This document shows, piece after piece, positions 26,722-36,283 of a DNA stretch of 64,000 nt; position 1 is the stretch's first letter; every line of letters starts with the position of its first letter. Source of the DNA: Spirosoma fluviale (GTDB lineage Bacteria > Bacteroidota > Bacteroidia > Cytophagales > Spirosomataceae). A program made the position numbers and the translations under genes. The DNA lies in the NCBI RefSeq assembly GCF_900230225.1, contig NZ_OCNH01000003.1, positions 806,001 through 870,000 of the forward strand. The letters run 5' to 3'. The notes beneath the pieces were generated by a model. That model saw only the letters and a program-made list of their open reading frames with translations, ran no database searches and was not told where the DNA came from.

Positions 26722-28083
26722 TCATGCCGACGCCCGCAACCGCCCCCATGTCATTACCGCAAGTAAGGCCAGACCCAACAGCAGCCAGGGTGCCCCATTC
26801 GCTACGTGTTCAATAAGCTCGGTGACCCCGTTCGCGTTGCCCGACACGCGCTCAATGACCCAGGCCAGGGCCGCTACTCCCGCCAAAACGGCCCCGGAAA
26901 TTCGTACGGCCGAGTAGAGGGCAGTTTGACTCAACAAAATAAGCCAGGGAATGGTGAGGCCGATGACGACCAATTGCATGAGCTCGATGCCCAGGTTGAA
27001 ACCCAGTATGCTCAGTGCCATTGGGACTGTATCAAGTTGCAGATTCGCCAGTATACTGGCAAAGGCCAGCCCATGAACCAGGCCGAAACCAGCCGCCACC
27101 CAAGGCTCGCGACCCGGAAACAGGGGCCGAAACGCATGGATGGCCGATACCAGAATAGATATGGCAATCAGTATTTCGACCGGCTGGGATGGTAACCGGA
27201 GCCAGCCTAACGACCCTAACAATAGCGTGAGGGAGTGACCAAGGGTAAAGGCCGTGACAATTGATACCAGTTGCTTTAGACTATAACGAACCCCGCCAAA
27301 CCGGCCCCAGTCGAATCGTTGGCCCGATCCACCAGAAACCAGCAAGGGCGCGGGCAATAAAAGCACCAATAGAAACAGCAGGTGGTCGGTGCCGTCCGAA
27401 ATGTGGCGCATCCCCAGCGTAATCATGGACTGAAACCCCATCCAGACACTACCCGATTCGAGGCTGATGGGCAAGGGGAGGATTCGGTTATTTACAATGT
27501 CCAGTTCGATAACGCCCACCTGGGCCGTTTGCTCATCGGCTACCTGCCCACGCGCCCAGTCCTGGCGAACCGATACCAGAATCTTGTGGGTCACTACCTG
27601 ATGCAGCACGGCATCATAGTGAAAAACGAACCGCCGAACCGGCTCACCAACCGGGGGAGTCAGCCGAACCTGCGCTATCAATTCCCGATACACGCCGTTA
27701 ATTGGGTTACGGGTTTCATGAACAGCCAGACCATCCACCGATACGATCCACGGACGATCGTCGGTGCTTTTTGGTCGGATATGCTGGAGTAAATAAGCCT
27801 TCAACTGAGGGCCAAGCCGGGCTACCAACCCGGCCGACGAATCGTTGACGGTATGGCCAAACGCGGCCTGTAGTTCGTTCAGCGGAATCTGCACCTCCGC
27901 GTCGATCCGGTCGGTGTGGATGTTGAGCAGGACTACCGAGTTAGGCATCGGGTGCGCGCTTGACGTGGTTGGTAAGCCTGAAACCAGTACGCTTAGGAGA
28001 AAAATCATCAGCCACCCGGAGGGACGGCTGATGAAATACGGTCGTTGTTTCACAAAAAGGTCGGTTAGGTTAGTTGCCACCAT
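26722..28083 (-). CDS. HupE/UreJ-type membrane protein with periplasmic domain
   Basis: This 453-aa protein has a signal segment near residues 18-40 (WLMIFLLSVLVSGL, then SSAHP). A periplasmic beta-rich domain of ~180 residues follows. The C-terminal half has six or seven membrane helices in the HupE/UreJ-2 pattern, beginning 'GMRHISDGTDHLLFLLVLLL' with 'FTLGHSLTLLLG' and 'FGLVHGLAFASIL'. These histidine-bearing helices are typical of metal permease-like HupE/UreJ proteins. The long N-terminal domain suggests a variant seen in Bacteroidota and Proteobacteria rather than classical HupE; the substrate is unknown. The ATG at 28083 is chosen because it gives a short leader before the signal segment. 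It overlaps the end of the DUF3500 gene by 14 nt, indicating co-transcription. Confidence 0.85.
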   Translation of the reverse strand: MVATNLTDLFVKQRPYFISRPSGWLMIFLLSVLVSGLPTTSSAHPMPNSVVLLNIHTDRIDAEVQIPLNELQAAFGHTVNDSSAGLVARLGPQLKAYLLQHIRPKSTDDRPWIVSVDGLAVHETRNPINGVYRELIAQVRLTPPVGEPVRRFVFHYDAVLHQVVTHKILVSVRQDWARGQVADEQTAQVGVIELDIVNNRILPLPISLESGSVWMGFQSMITLGMRHISDGTDHLLFLLVLLLPAPLLVSGGSGQRFDWGRFGGVRYSLKQLVSIVTAFTLGHSLTLLLGSLGWLRLPSQPVEILIAISILVSAIHAFRPLFPGREPWVAAGFGLVHGLAFASILANLQLDTVPMALSILGFNLGIELMQLVVIGLTIPWLILLSQTALYSAVRISGAVLAGVAALAWVIERVSGNANGVTELIEHVANGAPWLLLGLALLAVMTWGRLRASA

Positions 28084-29464
28084 AATCGCTGGTGTGGTCG
28101 CGCCAGACCGAGTGCGGGTGTGGCGTGTTCCGGATGATAATACCCCCCTGCGATGAATACTCGATCCAGACGCCGGGCCCATCCAGCCGCACGTAGTCGT
28201 TCTGGGTCGACATGGTGCCGGTACCTGAGTAGGCTAGGTACGTATTATCCAGATCTGCCGTGTATTTAGCCAGCACCGCAGCCGCCGTCTCACTGTCCAG
28301 GTCGTTGACATACAGCTTAATGGTGTTCAGAACCAGCGCCTTCTTTGTGGCATCCAGATTGCCCACTTTCAGCCCCGATTTGGTAGCCGGGAATTGGGCG
28401 TCTTTGCCGGGACCGAGCAAAATATCTGTAAACGTGGTGGTTAGTTTGGCCGTTGCCTGTTCGCTGGTGCTTAGTGCGGCCAGCAGTGTAGCAAACGCCT
28501 GGCGCTCCTGCTCAACCGGCTGGTAGGTTCGGTTGTTTGCCGTTACGGCGGCCATCGGCTCTACCGCCCGGAACGAGGGGGTTACGCCGGTTGTTTTGCC
28601 GCCATTGTAGGTGTTGGCCAGCGTATAGTGGTGACCGCCAAACTGAAGCTCCCATAATCCGGTCGTGCTGGGCGTACCCAGAAAAGCCATGTAATAATTG
28701 CCTCGCCCATACTCCGACCCACCGCCATTGGTGGCCAGATAGTCATCGGCAACCAGATTGCCTTCCATCTCGTCGAAGCCCTCGTTATTGACGCTCTGCG
28801 CCAGCACCGCAGCGATCAACGCTCTGGCTGCCGTGAGCTGAGTTGCCGAGAGCGAACCCCAGCTGATGCCAACCCGGTTGCGATAAAGACCTTCCGGTAG
28901 GTTCGACCAGCGAACGGCGTTGGTTTTAGTATACGTCAACTGTACAGTAGCTAACTGCGTAGCGGTTAACGTGGCTTTGAAGGCTTCGGCGAGGCAAACG
29001 ACCTGGGCGAGTCCCGTTGCCGATGAGCAGTTTGTGGTAACGGCAGTGCCTGAGCCCGGTGCGCCAACAGGCAAAGCAAGACTACAGCTTTGCCCACCAA
29101 AGGTAAACGGAAACGTAGCCGTACCGGCTCCGGAAGGCGTACCGCTGATGGCGAAGGTCAGGTTACCGGTGCCAGACGCCAACGTACCCGCTTGTAGCGT
29201 CGCGTTCAGTCCGGTAATGCCCGTTGAGGCAATGGCGCTACCGGCAGCATACGCAACGCCGTTGCCGCTGGTATAGGGTACTGTAGCGGTAGCTGTGTAA
29301 GCCGTGCCGCTGGCTGCTGTTGCTGAATACGCAGCCGATGCACAGGATAGAGTAGAAACCGTGGCCGACGATGGTGTTACGGTTGGTTCGTTTTTCTGGC
29401 ATGCCAGAATTGTCAAAAGACTGATAAGCAGGATACTGACGAGGGCTGATAATGGAGTCCGCAT
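28070..29464 (-). CDS. DUF3500 lipoprotein with Bacteroidota Ig-like N-domain
   Basis: This 464-aa lipoprotein has a signal with lipobox 'SLLTILAC' (Cys22). Residues ~40-140 form a Gly/Thr/Ala-rich beta domain with 'VPYTSGNGVAYAAGSAIAST' and 'GSGTAVTTNC'-like ends, a repeat type common in Bacteroidota surface proteins. From ~170 onward is DUF3500, recognisable by 'WSNLPEGLYRNRVGISWGSL', 'GRGNYYMAFLGTPSTTGLWE' and 'QFGGHHYTLANTYNGGKTTG'. The biochemical function of DUF3500 is unknown; it often accompanies HupE/UreJ-like proteins, as here. The gene is first of a two-gene unit with the HupE-like gene. Confidence 0.88.
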   Translation of the reverse strand: MRTPLSALVSILLISLLTILACQKNEPTVTPSSATVSTLSCASAAYSATAASGTAYTATATVPYTSGNGVAYAAGSAIASTGITGLNATLQAGTLASGTGNLTFAISGTPSGAGTATFPFTFGGQSCSLALPVGAPGSGTAVTTNCSSATGLAQVVCLAEAFKATLTATQLATVQLTYTKTNAVRWSNLPEGLYRNRVGISWGSLSATQLTAARALIAAVLAQSVNNEGFDEMEGNLVADDYLATNGGGSEYGRGNYYMAFLGTPSTTGLWELQFGGHHYTLANTYNGGKTTGVTPSFRAVEPMAAVTANNRTYQPVEQERQAFATLLAALSTSEQATAKLTTTFTDILLGPGKDAQFPATKSGLKVGNLDATKKALVLNTIKLYVNDLDSETAAAVLAKYTADLDNTYLAYSGTGTMSTQNDYVRLDGPGVWIEYSSQGGIIIRNTPHPHSVWRDHTSDYGGN

Positions 29465-30136
29465 GGTTTTATTATCATGGTATAGTTACTTAACAGTACG
29501 TCTGGGCTAACGTCTATGTTGCTCCCTGACTGGATACATATCGAACACAGTTGGCTACTTTTCTAACCTTTTCCTGATAGCGGGTCAGGTTGGTGTCAGG
29601 TAGGTACAAACCCGTTGGCTATACAGTGTACAAAAGTGAAGAACGATTCTGTGTTTTCAGGACGTAGACTAAATTAGTCCACCAGCCATAGTTTACCAAT
29701 CTGGCATTTAGATATTAACTATCGATTAAATATTACCTTGTGGTTTGTTAAATATGATAAATGTATATTTGTAGAGGTATGCTGTATGATTTAAGTTAGT
29801 ACATTTGTTAGTGTGTAACTAGTAGGAAATTGACTAAAGACAACTGCGCCATTTATATTCTTTAGTATTAGCCAGGTTATTACCCATTTCTACATTATTG
29901 CTATTTCCTGGCATTCTTGCCAAACGATTAAGATTATACGCATCGTTTTCCTGGTTCTGCCAGGACTCATTATTCGTCAATCTTTCAGAGTATTCGTTTA
30001 CTGCTCAACTTATTCAACGAATCGGATTTCTTTCAGGTACTTACCGGGTCGCTGTGTGTTGTGTGGCCCACCTACCAGGCGAACAGGCTGCTGAATTACT
30101 GGCCGTAGCCGACGAACGTGAACTATTTGAGTAACC
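29465..30136 (+). other. 672-bp spacer before the multi-PAS kinase
   Basis: An AT-rich divergent spacer between the DUF3500 gene and the multi-PAS kinase. It contains a good Bacteroidota-type promoter (29744-29771) reading rightward and a leader of about 360 nt. A stop-free stretch at 29898-30134 ends 2 nt before the kinase ATG. It has only a TTG start, but its last 40 codons (ending AAELLAVADERELFE) look coding-like, so a short upstream gene or old gene remnant is possible. Confidence 0.4.
29744..29771 (+). promoter_or_regulatory. Candidate Bacteroidota promoter (TTTG ... TATATTTG)
   Basis: TTTG at 29744-29747 and TATATTTG at 29764-29771 match the -33 and -7 consensus (TTTG, TAnnTTTG), with a 16-bp spacer that is slightly short. 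It would start transcription near 29778 and drive the kinase at 30137 with a long leader. Confidence 0.45.
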
Positions 30137-33100
30137 ATGATTACGCTTCCAGAACCTTGGTTTGATACGCTGTCTTTGGGTATTGCTTACCTGAAGCCCG
30201 TACAAAATCAAGACCACCTATCCACCACTTTTCAATGCCAGCAGGTTAATACTACCCTGGCTCAGGTATTGAGTACCACCATCGATCAGCTTCTTGAGCA
30301 GCCCCTCGACCCGTTTGTGTTCTGGGTTCCTCAAAACGAGTGGAAAGAGCAGTTGCTGACTGTGTATCGAACCGGCGAGGCTCTAAAACAGTACGTGAAA
30401 TTTCCCCATACAAACCGCTGGTTTCAGGCCTGCACAGTACGGGGGGATGATCAACTGGTATTTAGTCTACAGCCAGTGGTCAGTATGCCTGGTGAACAGT
30501 CTACTGATCTCCCCATCAGTACCCTTCAGGAAACCAATCAGTTGTTGCAGGCGGTTATCCAGACCAGTCCAACTGGTTTAGCCTTGCTGCGTCCCATCTG
30601 GCAGGCGGGTACCATCGTTGATTTTCGGTATGTACTCAACAATCCACAAAGTGCGGTCATTACCGGATTACCGCAGGAAACCATGTTGGGAAATCGGCTG
30701 TCGGTCCTGTTTCCGCATTTGCTGGCTAATGGTGTCTTTGACACGATGGTGCGTGTAGTCCTTACTGGTACAAGCCAGCGCTTCGAAATTCTGGATGAGC
30801 TACCCTCGGGTGCTTTCTGGGGGGATTTCACCCTCGTTCGGGTGGGTAGCGATGTGCTATTCAGTGTCCAGGATATCACTCACCTCAAGCAGATTGAAGA
30901 ACAATTGCGTCAGGCTAACCGGGAGCTGGAGCAGCGCGTTGCCGAACGCACGTCTCAGGTACGTCAGTTATCGGCGTTCCAGCGCGCCATCCTGACTCAT
31001 GCCGGTCTGGGTATTACAGCAACGGATACTAAAGGGATTATTCAATTGGTAAACCCGGCCATGGAAGCGCTGACGGGTTACGGGGCCGATGAGCTGATTG
31101 ACAAAGTTACACCCGGATTTCTGCGTGATCCATCGGTTCATCAGCAGCAACTTGACCAACTGAAAGAGACCTTAAATGACCAATCGCTGGTGGGTGAAGA
31201 CGTCGTTACAGCGTATGCGACCCAGCACAACTTTATACGTCGGGAAAATACGCTGCTCACCAAAGATGGCCGACGGATTCCGGTATTGGCCACCGTGAGT
31301 GGGCTGTATGACGATCAGGACGATCTGATGGGCTTTGTAGACATCGCTACAGACATTTCTCCCCTGAAAACGGTTGAAGCAGCCCTGATACAGGCTCAGC
31401 AGCGCAGCCAGTTAGCGATAAAAGCGGGTAAACTCGGTATCTGGGAATGGAATCTGGCTACCGATAACCTGGAACTGGAAGTCCATTTTTCTTCATATTT
31501 CAATACGCCCGAACAGGCTGGTTTTTACCGGATCGGGCAAGTGCTCCAGTTGACTCATCCCGCCGATCTACCGTATCTGAAGCAAGCCCTCCTGGAAATC
31601 AAACGGGGGAAACGGGTGCTTGATATAGAATTTCGCATCATTTTGCCAACCACACAGGCCATCCATTTTCTCAAGGTAGACGGCCTGCTTACGCACAGCG
31701 AAACGGGTTCTGTTCCGCAAGTGGTGGGTGTAGTGGCCGACCGAACGACGCTGCGCCAATCGCAGCTTGCCCTTGAGGAGAGTGAACATCGGTATCGTAC
31801 GCTGGTCAATAGCATGAAAGAGGCCGTCTTTCAGACCGATACCGCCGGTTTATGGACGTATCTTAACCCCGCCTGGGAAACCATTACCGGCTTTAGCGTT
31901 CAGGAATCGCTGGGTAAGCTGTTTCTTGACTACGTGCTGGCCGAAGATCAGGAGCATAACCAGCAGCTTTTTGAGCCGATGATAACCCGACAGAAAGCGT
32001 ACTGTCGGCATGAGGTTCGTTACATCCATAAATCGGGCGGGTATCGCTGGGTTGAGGTCTTTTCTCAGGTAACCCTCAATGAACAGGATGAACTAACCGG
32101 CACCACGGGTACATTAACCGACATCACCGACCGGAAACAGACTGAAGAGATATTACGCGACAGTGAGCAGCGTTTCCGCGAAATCGCCGAAAACGTCGAT
32201 GAGTTGTACTGGATCAGGGACCTGCACTCGCCGAAGTTTCTGTATATGAACCCGTCTTTCGAGAAGTTCAGTGGCGTTAGCGTGGCTGAATTATACCAGA
32301 ATCCCTTAATTTTTGCCGACTTCATTCATGAAGACGATCGGGCGGTTATACTGGCGGCCTTTATGAACAATGAGCCCGGAACGGACTTTCAGTTTCGGGT
32401 GCGCCATCTGAACGGAACTCTTCGCTGGCTAAGTGCCCGGGTATTTCTATTGACAGATGAAGCGGGCAGACCCATGCGCAGGTTAGGCGTAGCCAGTGAC
32501 ATCACGGCGGTCATCGAAAAAGAGCAGATTCTGGAAGAATCACTGGCTAAGGAACGGGCCTTGAATGTGTTAAAGTCGCAGTTTATTGCGACCGCTTCGC
32601 ATCAGTTCCGGACGCCCCTGATGGCCATTAGTTCCAGTGTAGAGTTAATTCGCTATTATACCTCCCTGAGCACCGCACCTTCGTCTCCAGTCCTGATTAA
32701 TAAACATGCGGATTCAATTTTGAGACAGGTTACTTCGTTAGATGAACTGATTGTCGATACCCTGACACTAAGTAAGATTGAGGAAGGTAAAGTAGCAACT
32801 GATCTGGAAGAAATCGATGTTGTTTCCCTTTGTCAGGAGCTGGTTGGTGCTACGTTTTCGGATCGGTCCGATGGCCGTCAGGTAGAATTGTCCTCTGTTG
32901 GTCTGCCCGTATCGATACAGTCCGATAAAACGTTACTGAGTCATGTACTGCTGAACTTACTCTCCAACGCGTTTAAGTATTCGACCTGGAATCCCCGTTT
33001 AACCATTCGTTTCTGTCACACCAACGTTACCCTGGCGATTCAGGATAAGGGGTTTGGTATTCCGGCGAAAGACCTGCCCTTTTTGTTTGGTAAGTTCTTC

Positions 33101-33259
33101 CGCGCCAGTAATGTTGGTCAGATCAAAGGGACCGGGCTGGGGCTGGCTATCTGCAAAGAATACGTCGATCTGCTTGGGGGGACAATTGACGTTGAGAGTA
33201 CGGAAGGAGTAGGTACTACCTTTCTCATTACTTTGCGGGGGGGTAGTGAGCTTAATTAA
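30137..33259 (+). CDS. Soluble multi-PAS sensor histidine kinase
   Basis: This 1040-aa kinase has no membrane segments, so it senses cytoplasmic signals. An N-terminal region of ~110 residues is followed by at least four or five PAS/PAC units: ~135-250, ~285-405 (with 'GLGITATDTKGIIQLVNPAM'), ~415-515, ~530-645 ('FQTDTAGLWTYLNPAWETIT') and ~650-765. A coiled coil (~250-285, RELEQRVAERTSQVRQL) lies after the first PAS. The HisKA motif 'FIATASHQFRTPLMAISSS' carries His ~822. The ATPase domain has 'LLSNAFKYS', 'DKGFGI' and 'GTGLGLAICKEYVD'. It has no receiver and no regulator gene is adjacent; it may act on a distant partner. Its end meets the LacI-type gene with only 12 nt between. Confidence 0.93.
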   Translation: MITLPEPWFDTLSLGIAYLKPVQNQDHLSTTFQCQQVNTTLAQVLSTTIDQLLEQPLDPFVFWVPQNEWKEQLLTVYRTGEALKQYVKFPHTNRWFQACTVRGDDQLVFSLQPVVSMPGEQSTDLPISTLQETNQLLQAVIQTSPTGLALLRPIWQAGTIVDFRYVLNNPQSAVITGLPQETMLGNRLSVLFPHLLANGVFDTMVRVVLTGTSQRFEILDELPSGAFWGDFTLVRVGSDVLFSVQDITHLKQIEEQLRQANRELEQRVAERTSQVRQLSAFQRAILTHAGLGITATDTKGIIQLVNPAMEALTGYGADELIDKVTPGFLRDPSVHQQQLDQLKETLNDQSLVGEDVVTAYATQHNFIRRENTLLTKDGRRIPVLATVSGLYDDQDDLMGFVDIATDISPLKTVEAALIQAQQRSQLAIKAGKLGIWEWNLATDNLELEVHFSSYFNTPEQAGFYRIGQVLQLTHPADLPYLKQALLEIKRGKRVLDIEFRIILPTTQAIHFLKVDGLLTHSETGSVPQVVGVVADRTTLRQSQLALEESEHRYRTLVNSMKEAVFQTDTAGLWTYLNPAWETITGFSVQESLGKLFLDYVLAEDQEHNQQLFEPMITRQKAYCRHEVRYIHKSGGYRWVEVFSQVTLNEQDELTGTTGTLTDITDRKQTEEILRDSEQRFREIAENVDELYWIRDLHSPKFLYMNPSFEKFSGVSVAELYQNPLIFADFIHEDDRAVILAAFMNNEPGTDFQFRVRHLNGTLRWLSARVFLLTDEAGRPMRRLGVASDITAVIEKEQILEESLAKERALNVLKSQFIATASHQFRTPLMAISSSVELIRYYTSLSTAPSSPVLINKHADSILRQVTSLDELIVDTLTLSKIEEGKVATDLEEIDVVSLCQELVGATFSDRSDGRQVELSSVGLPVSIQSDKTLLSHVLLNLLSNAFKYSTWNPRLTIRFCHTNVTLAIQDKGFGIPAKDLPFLFGKFFRASNVGQIKGTGLGLAICKEYVDLLGGTIDVESTEGVGTTFLITLRGGSELN

Positions 33260-33271
33260 CCGGTTTATTGT

Positions 33272-34294
33272 TCAGGGTTTTACGGTGGAGCCTCGTACAA
33301 TAAGCTCAGTCTTCAGAACTCTGGTTATGGGTTTCCAACTGGTCGTTTCCGAGTCAATCTGTTCCAGCAGTAACTGAGCCGCCACGCGCCCAATATCCCG
33401 CGTGGGCTGTGCAATGGTTGTGAGCCCCGGTTCGATCAACGATGAACCATAATCATTACTGAACCCAACGACCGCTATCTGGTCTGGTACCGAAAGCCCC
33501 TGTGCTTTAATGATCTTCAGGGCTTCGAGGGCGGTTGGGTCGTTGACGGCAAACAGGGCATCTGGCGGTTCGGGTAGGTCGAGCAGGTAATTCACGTAAA
33601 TTTTGGCCCGATCCAGATTCAAATCATAGCTGATAATCAGGTCGTCGATAATGGGGAGATTGTGTTTCCGTAGGGCATCTTTATAACCCTCCAGCCGTTT
33701 GCGGCTGATGTAGAGCGACATGGGCCCGGCCAGATGAGCAATGCGTCGTTTACCAACCTGAATCAGGTGCTCCGTGGCCTTAAAGGCACCTTCGTAATCG
33801 TCGACAACGACTTTCGGTACGTCGATATCGTAGCAAATCCGGTTGAAAAATACCAGGGGAATCGCTTTCCGCTGAAACACCGCAAGGTGATCAAAATTCC
33901 TCGTTTCACGCGTCAGCGATACCAGCACGCCATCCACCCGATTGGCAAGCATTGCCCGGGCATTGGCCACTTCTGTTTCATAGCTCTCATTCGACTGGCA
34001 GATCAGGACCGTGTACCCGGCCTGGTCCGCAATTTCCTGCGCGCCCATAATAACAACGGGGAAAAAGGACGTCACGAACTCCGGTACGATTATGCCAATC
34101 GTTTTGCTCTGGCTCGATGATAGGTTGATGGCCAGCATGTTGCGCTGATAATCTAACGCTCTGGCGAGGGTTAGTACCGCCTGCCTGGTCTCTTCTTTTA
34201 CCGATGCATGGCCGGTCAGTGCCCGCGAAACGGTTGACTTCGATAGGTTTAGCTGACGGGCAATATCAATAATGGTGACTTGATGACGCTTCAT
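33272..34294 (-). CDS. LacI-family transcriptional regulator
   Basis: This 340-aa regulator has an N-terminal HTH and hinge ('TIIDIARQLNLSKSTVSRAL' at residues ~6-25) and a periplasmic-binding-protein-like sugar-sensing core (TIGIIVPEFVTSFF; VVGFSNDYGSSLIEPGLTTI; IGRVAAQLLLEQI). The ATG at 34294 is preferred because it places the HTH at residue 6 as in the family; longer in-frame starts add unconserved sequence. It is divergent from the GH-like gene at 34545, an arrangement typical of a local repressor of carbohydrate genes. Confidence 0.93.
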   Translation of the reverse strand: MKRHQVTIIDIARQLNLSKSTVSRALTGHASVKEETRQAVLTLARALDYQRNMLAINLSSSQSKTIGIIVPEFVTSFFPVVIMGAQEIADQAGYTVLICQSNESYETEVANARAMLANRVDGVLVSLTRETRNFDHLAVFQRKAIPLVFFNRICYDIDVPKVVVDDYEGAFKATEHLIQVGKRRIAHLAGPMSLYISRKRLEGYKDALRKHNLPIIDDLIISYDLNLDRAKIYVNYLLDLPEPPDALFAVNDPTALEALKIIKAQGLSVPDQIAVVGFSNDYGSSLIEPGLTTIAQPTRDIGRVAAQLLLEQIDSETTSWKPITRVLKTELIVRGSTVKP

Positions 34295-34383
34295 GAACGG
34301 GGTAAGGACGTTTGGTACTACACGAAGAACGATCACGCTGTTTCTACTTGCTCCACCTCCTCCGTTACAGGAGCGTTCGCGCA

Positions 34384-34400
34384 TTCTGCTCCCGGCAGAA
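34384..34400. promoter_or_regulatory. Weak palindrome TTCTGC-n5-GCAGAA in LacI/GH spacer
   Basis: A 6+5+6 inverted repeat in the 250-bp divergent spacer. It is a possible operator for the LacI-type regulator, but the odd-length centre is not the usual LacI-family form. Low confidence. Confidence 0.25.
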
Positions 34401-34544
34401 ACCCACAGCCTATCGTGCAGCTGAAAGCAATGCTTCATATGGCCGGAAGTCAAGGTAATTTTAGTGTAGAAGCGGTTTAGCTGGTACTTTTTTGGTTTTT
34501 TGCAGGTAAACTACTCTTTCCCTTTTTTCTGATAGCGACTACGT

Positions 34545-36146
34545 ATGTACTACAGACTGTTCCTGATACTCTTCAGCCTTTTTTTGGGGGGACCATTATA
34601 TGCTCAGGAAGTTGAGCAATGGGGCCGCTTTGAGTTAATTCTTAGGGAGAAATCGCCTAAAAATGCGTTTACCAGGGTAACCCTAACCGCTGAGTTTTCG
34701 ACCGGCGATACTACCTATGCTGTTTCGGGCTTCTATGATGGAAACGATACGTTTAAAATTCGGTTCATGCCCCAGAAAACTGGTAAATGGACCTACCGAA
34801 CCACTAGCAGCATCGCCGGGCTGAACAATCGGAAAGGTACTTTTACGTGCGTCAAAGCCACGAAAGGTAATTTCGGAATTGTTCGCGTCAGCGACACCTA
34901 TAATTTCAGTTATGCTAACGGGAAAGCCTATTACCCATTTGGCACAACGGCGTATGCCTGGACTCACATGGGAAAGGGGACGCAGGAAATTACCCTCAGC
35001 ACATTAAAAAAATCTGGCTTCAACAAACTGCGCATGTGCGTATTCCCCAAAAATTACGAGCTGGTAAAAGAAGAACCGGAGCTATTTCCGTTTACCGTCA
35101 GGGAATTGAAAAAAGATGCTGCCGGAAAAGACCAGGTCGTTTGGGATTTCGACACGTTTAACCCGGCTTTTTTTCAGCATCTGGAGAAACGGGTCGATGA
35201 CCTGGACAAATTGGGGATCGAAGCCGATTTGATTCTTTTTCATCCCTACGATAAAGGACGCTGGGGGTTCGATGCCATGCCGAATGAGGTGAACATACGG
35301 TACCTCAACTACCTGATTGCCCGATTGGCCTCGTACAAAAATGTTTGGTGGTCCGTTGCGAATGAGTGGGATTACGTAAAAAGTAAAACCGTAGAAGATT
35401 GGGACCTGCTGGCAAAAACCATTGCCCGGAATGACCCTTACGGGCACCTTTGTTCTATACATGGCGCTACGGCCACCTACTATGATTACCGAAATCCGGC
35501 GTTTACGCATGTGAGTATTCAGGATGAAACACCGGTTCAATCCCCAAATGCAGCCGCTATGCTCCGGCATATTTACCACAAACCGATTATTTCTGATGAG
35601 GTAGGCTATGAAGGGAATCTTAAGTCCCGCTGGGGCCGGTACAGCCCCGAAGAAATGACCTATCTGGTCTGGAATGGGGTCCTGGGCGGGACCTATGTTA
35701 CTCATGGGGAATGTTACATGGTTAACCCATCCGACACGATTTTCTGGGCAAAAGGCGGGGAATTTAAAGGCACAAGCTGGAAACGAATCGCCTTCCTCAG
35801 AACTATTCTCGAAGCATTCCCAACTCCACTCCGCCTGTCGGATGTTAGCCGGGATAATGTAACCGCTACCGCCGGAGATGGGTACTATTTGGTTTATTTT
35901 GGAAAACATATGATGGAGAACTGGCTGTTTAACCTCCCTGCCAAAAATGATGTTTACAAGAAATTAACGGCAGGTGTCCGGTTTAAAGTCGAACTAATCG
36001 ATACCTGGGATATGACTATCCAGACGCACCCACAACTTTTTGAAACAGCCAGCGAAAACGACTACCGACTTTTTGATAAAGAACTCAAAAAAGTGAAGCT
36101 TCCGCTTAAGCCGTACATGGCCCTGCGGATAACTGAAATAAAGTAA
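34545..36146 (+). CDS. DUF5060/DUF4038 glycoside-hydrolase-like secreted protein
   Basis: This 533-aa secreted protein has a signal peptide (residues 1-20, ending PLYAQ). Residues ~22-105 form the DUF5060 beta-sandwich (VEQWGRFELILREKSPKNAF; TGKWTYRTTSSIAGLNNRKG). A TIM-barrel of the DUF4038/apiosidase-like class follows (~110-430): 'PFGTTAYAWTHM', 'GIEADLILFHPYD', 'WWSVANEWDYVKSKTVEDW' (acid residue in NEW) and 'KPIISDEVGYEGN' (second acid). A C-terminal beta domain follows (~440-533). It probably removes a sugar from plant or algal polysaccharide; the exact substrate is not readable. It stands beside a divergent LacI regulator. Confidence 0.85.
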   Translation: MYYRLFLILFSLFLGGPLYAQEVEQWGRFELILREKSPKNAFTRVTLTAEFSTGDTTYAVSGFYDGNDTFKIRFMPQKTGKWTYRTTSSIAGLNNRKGTFTCVKATKGNFGIVRVSDTYNFSYANGKAYYPFGTTAYAWTHMGKGTQEITLSTLKKSGFNKLRMCVFPKNYELVKEEPELFPFTVRELKKDAAGKDQVVWDFDTFNPAFFQHLEKRVDDLDKLGIEADLILFHPYDKGRWGFDAMPNEVNIRYLNYLIARLASYKNVWWSVANEWDYVKSKTVEDWDLLAKTIARNDPYGHLCSIHGATATYYDYRNPAFTHVSIQDETPVQSPNAAAMLRHIYHKPIISDEVGYEGNLKSRWGRYSPEEMTYLVWNGVLGGTYVTHGECYMVNPSDTIFWAKGGEFKGTSWKRIAFLRTILEAFPTPLRLSDVSRDNVTATAGDGYYLVYFGKHMMENWLFNLPAKNDVYKKLTAGVRFKVELIDTWDMTIQTHPQLFETASENDYRLFDKELKKVKLPLKPYMALRITEIK

Positions 36147-36283
36147 CGAAATCGCGACTGACCACGGTGAAATCGTGCCATCCAATAAACGAAGGTTATC
36201 GATTTATAAACTCCAACCGGCACTAGCACAACGTATTGATTGGTATGCTCTTTTTGCAAAAATGCCACTGGTTAAGTAGATTC

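Noticed and set aside
29898..30134. 79-codon frame before the multi-PAS kinase as a gene
   Set aside because: Only a TTG start and no recognisable domain; kept as a note in the spacer entry.
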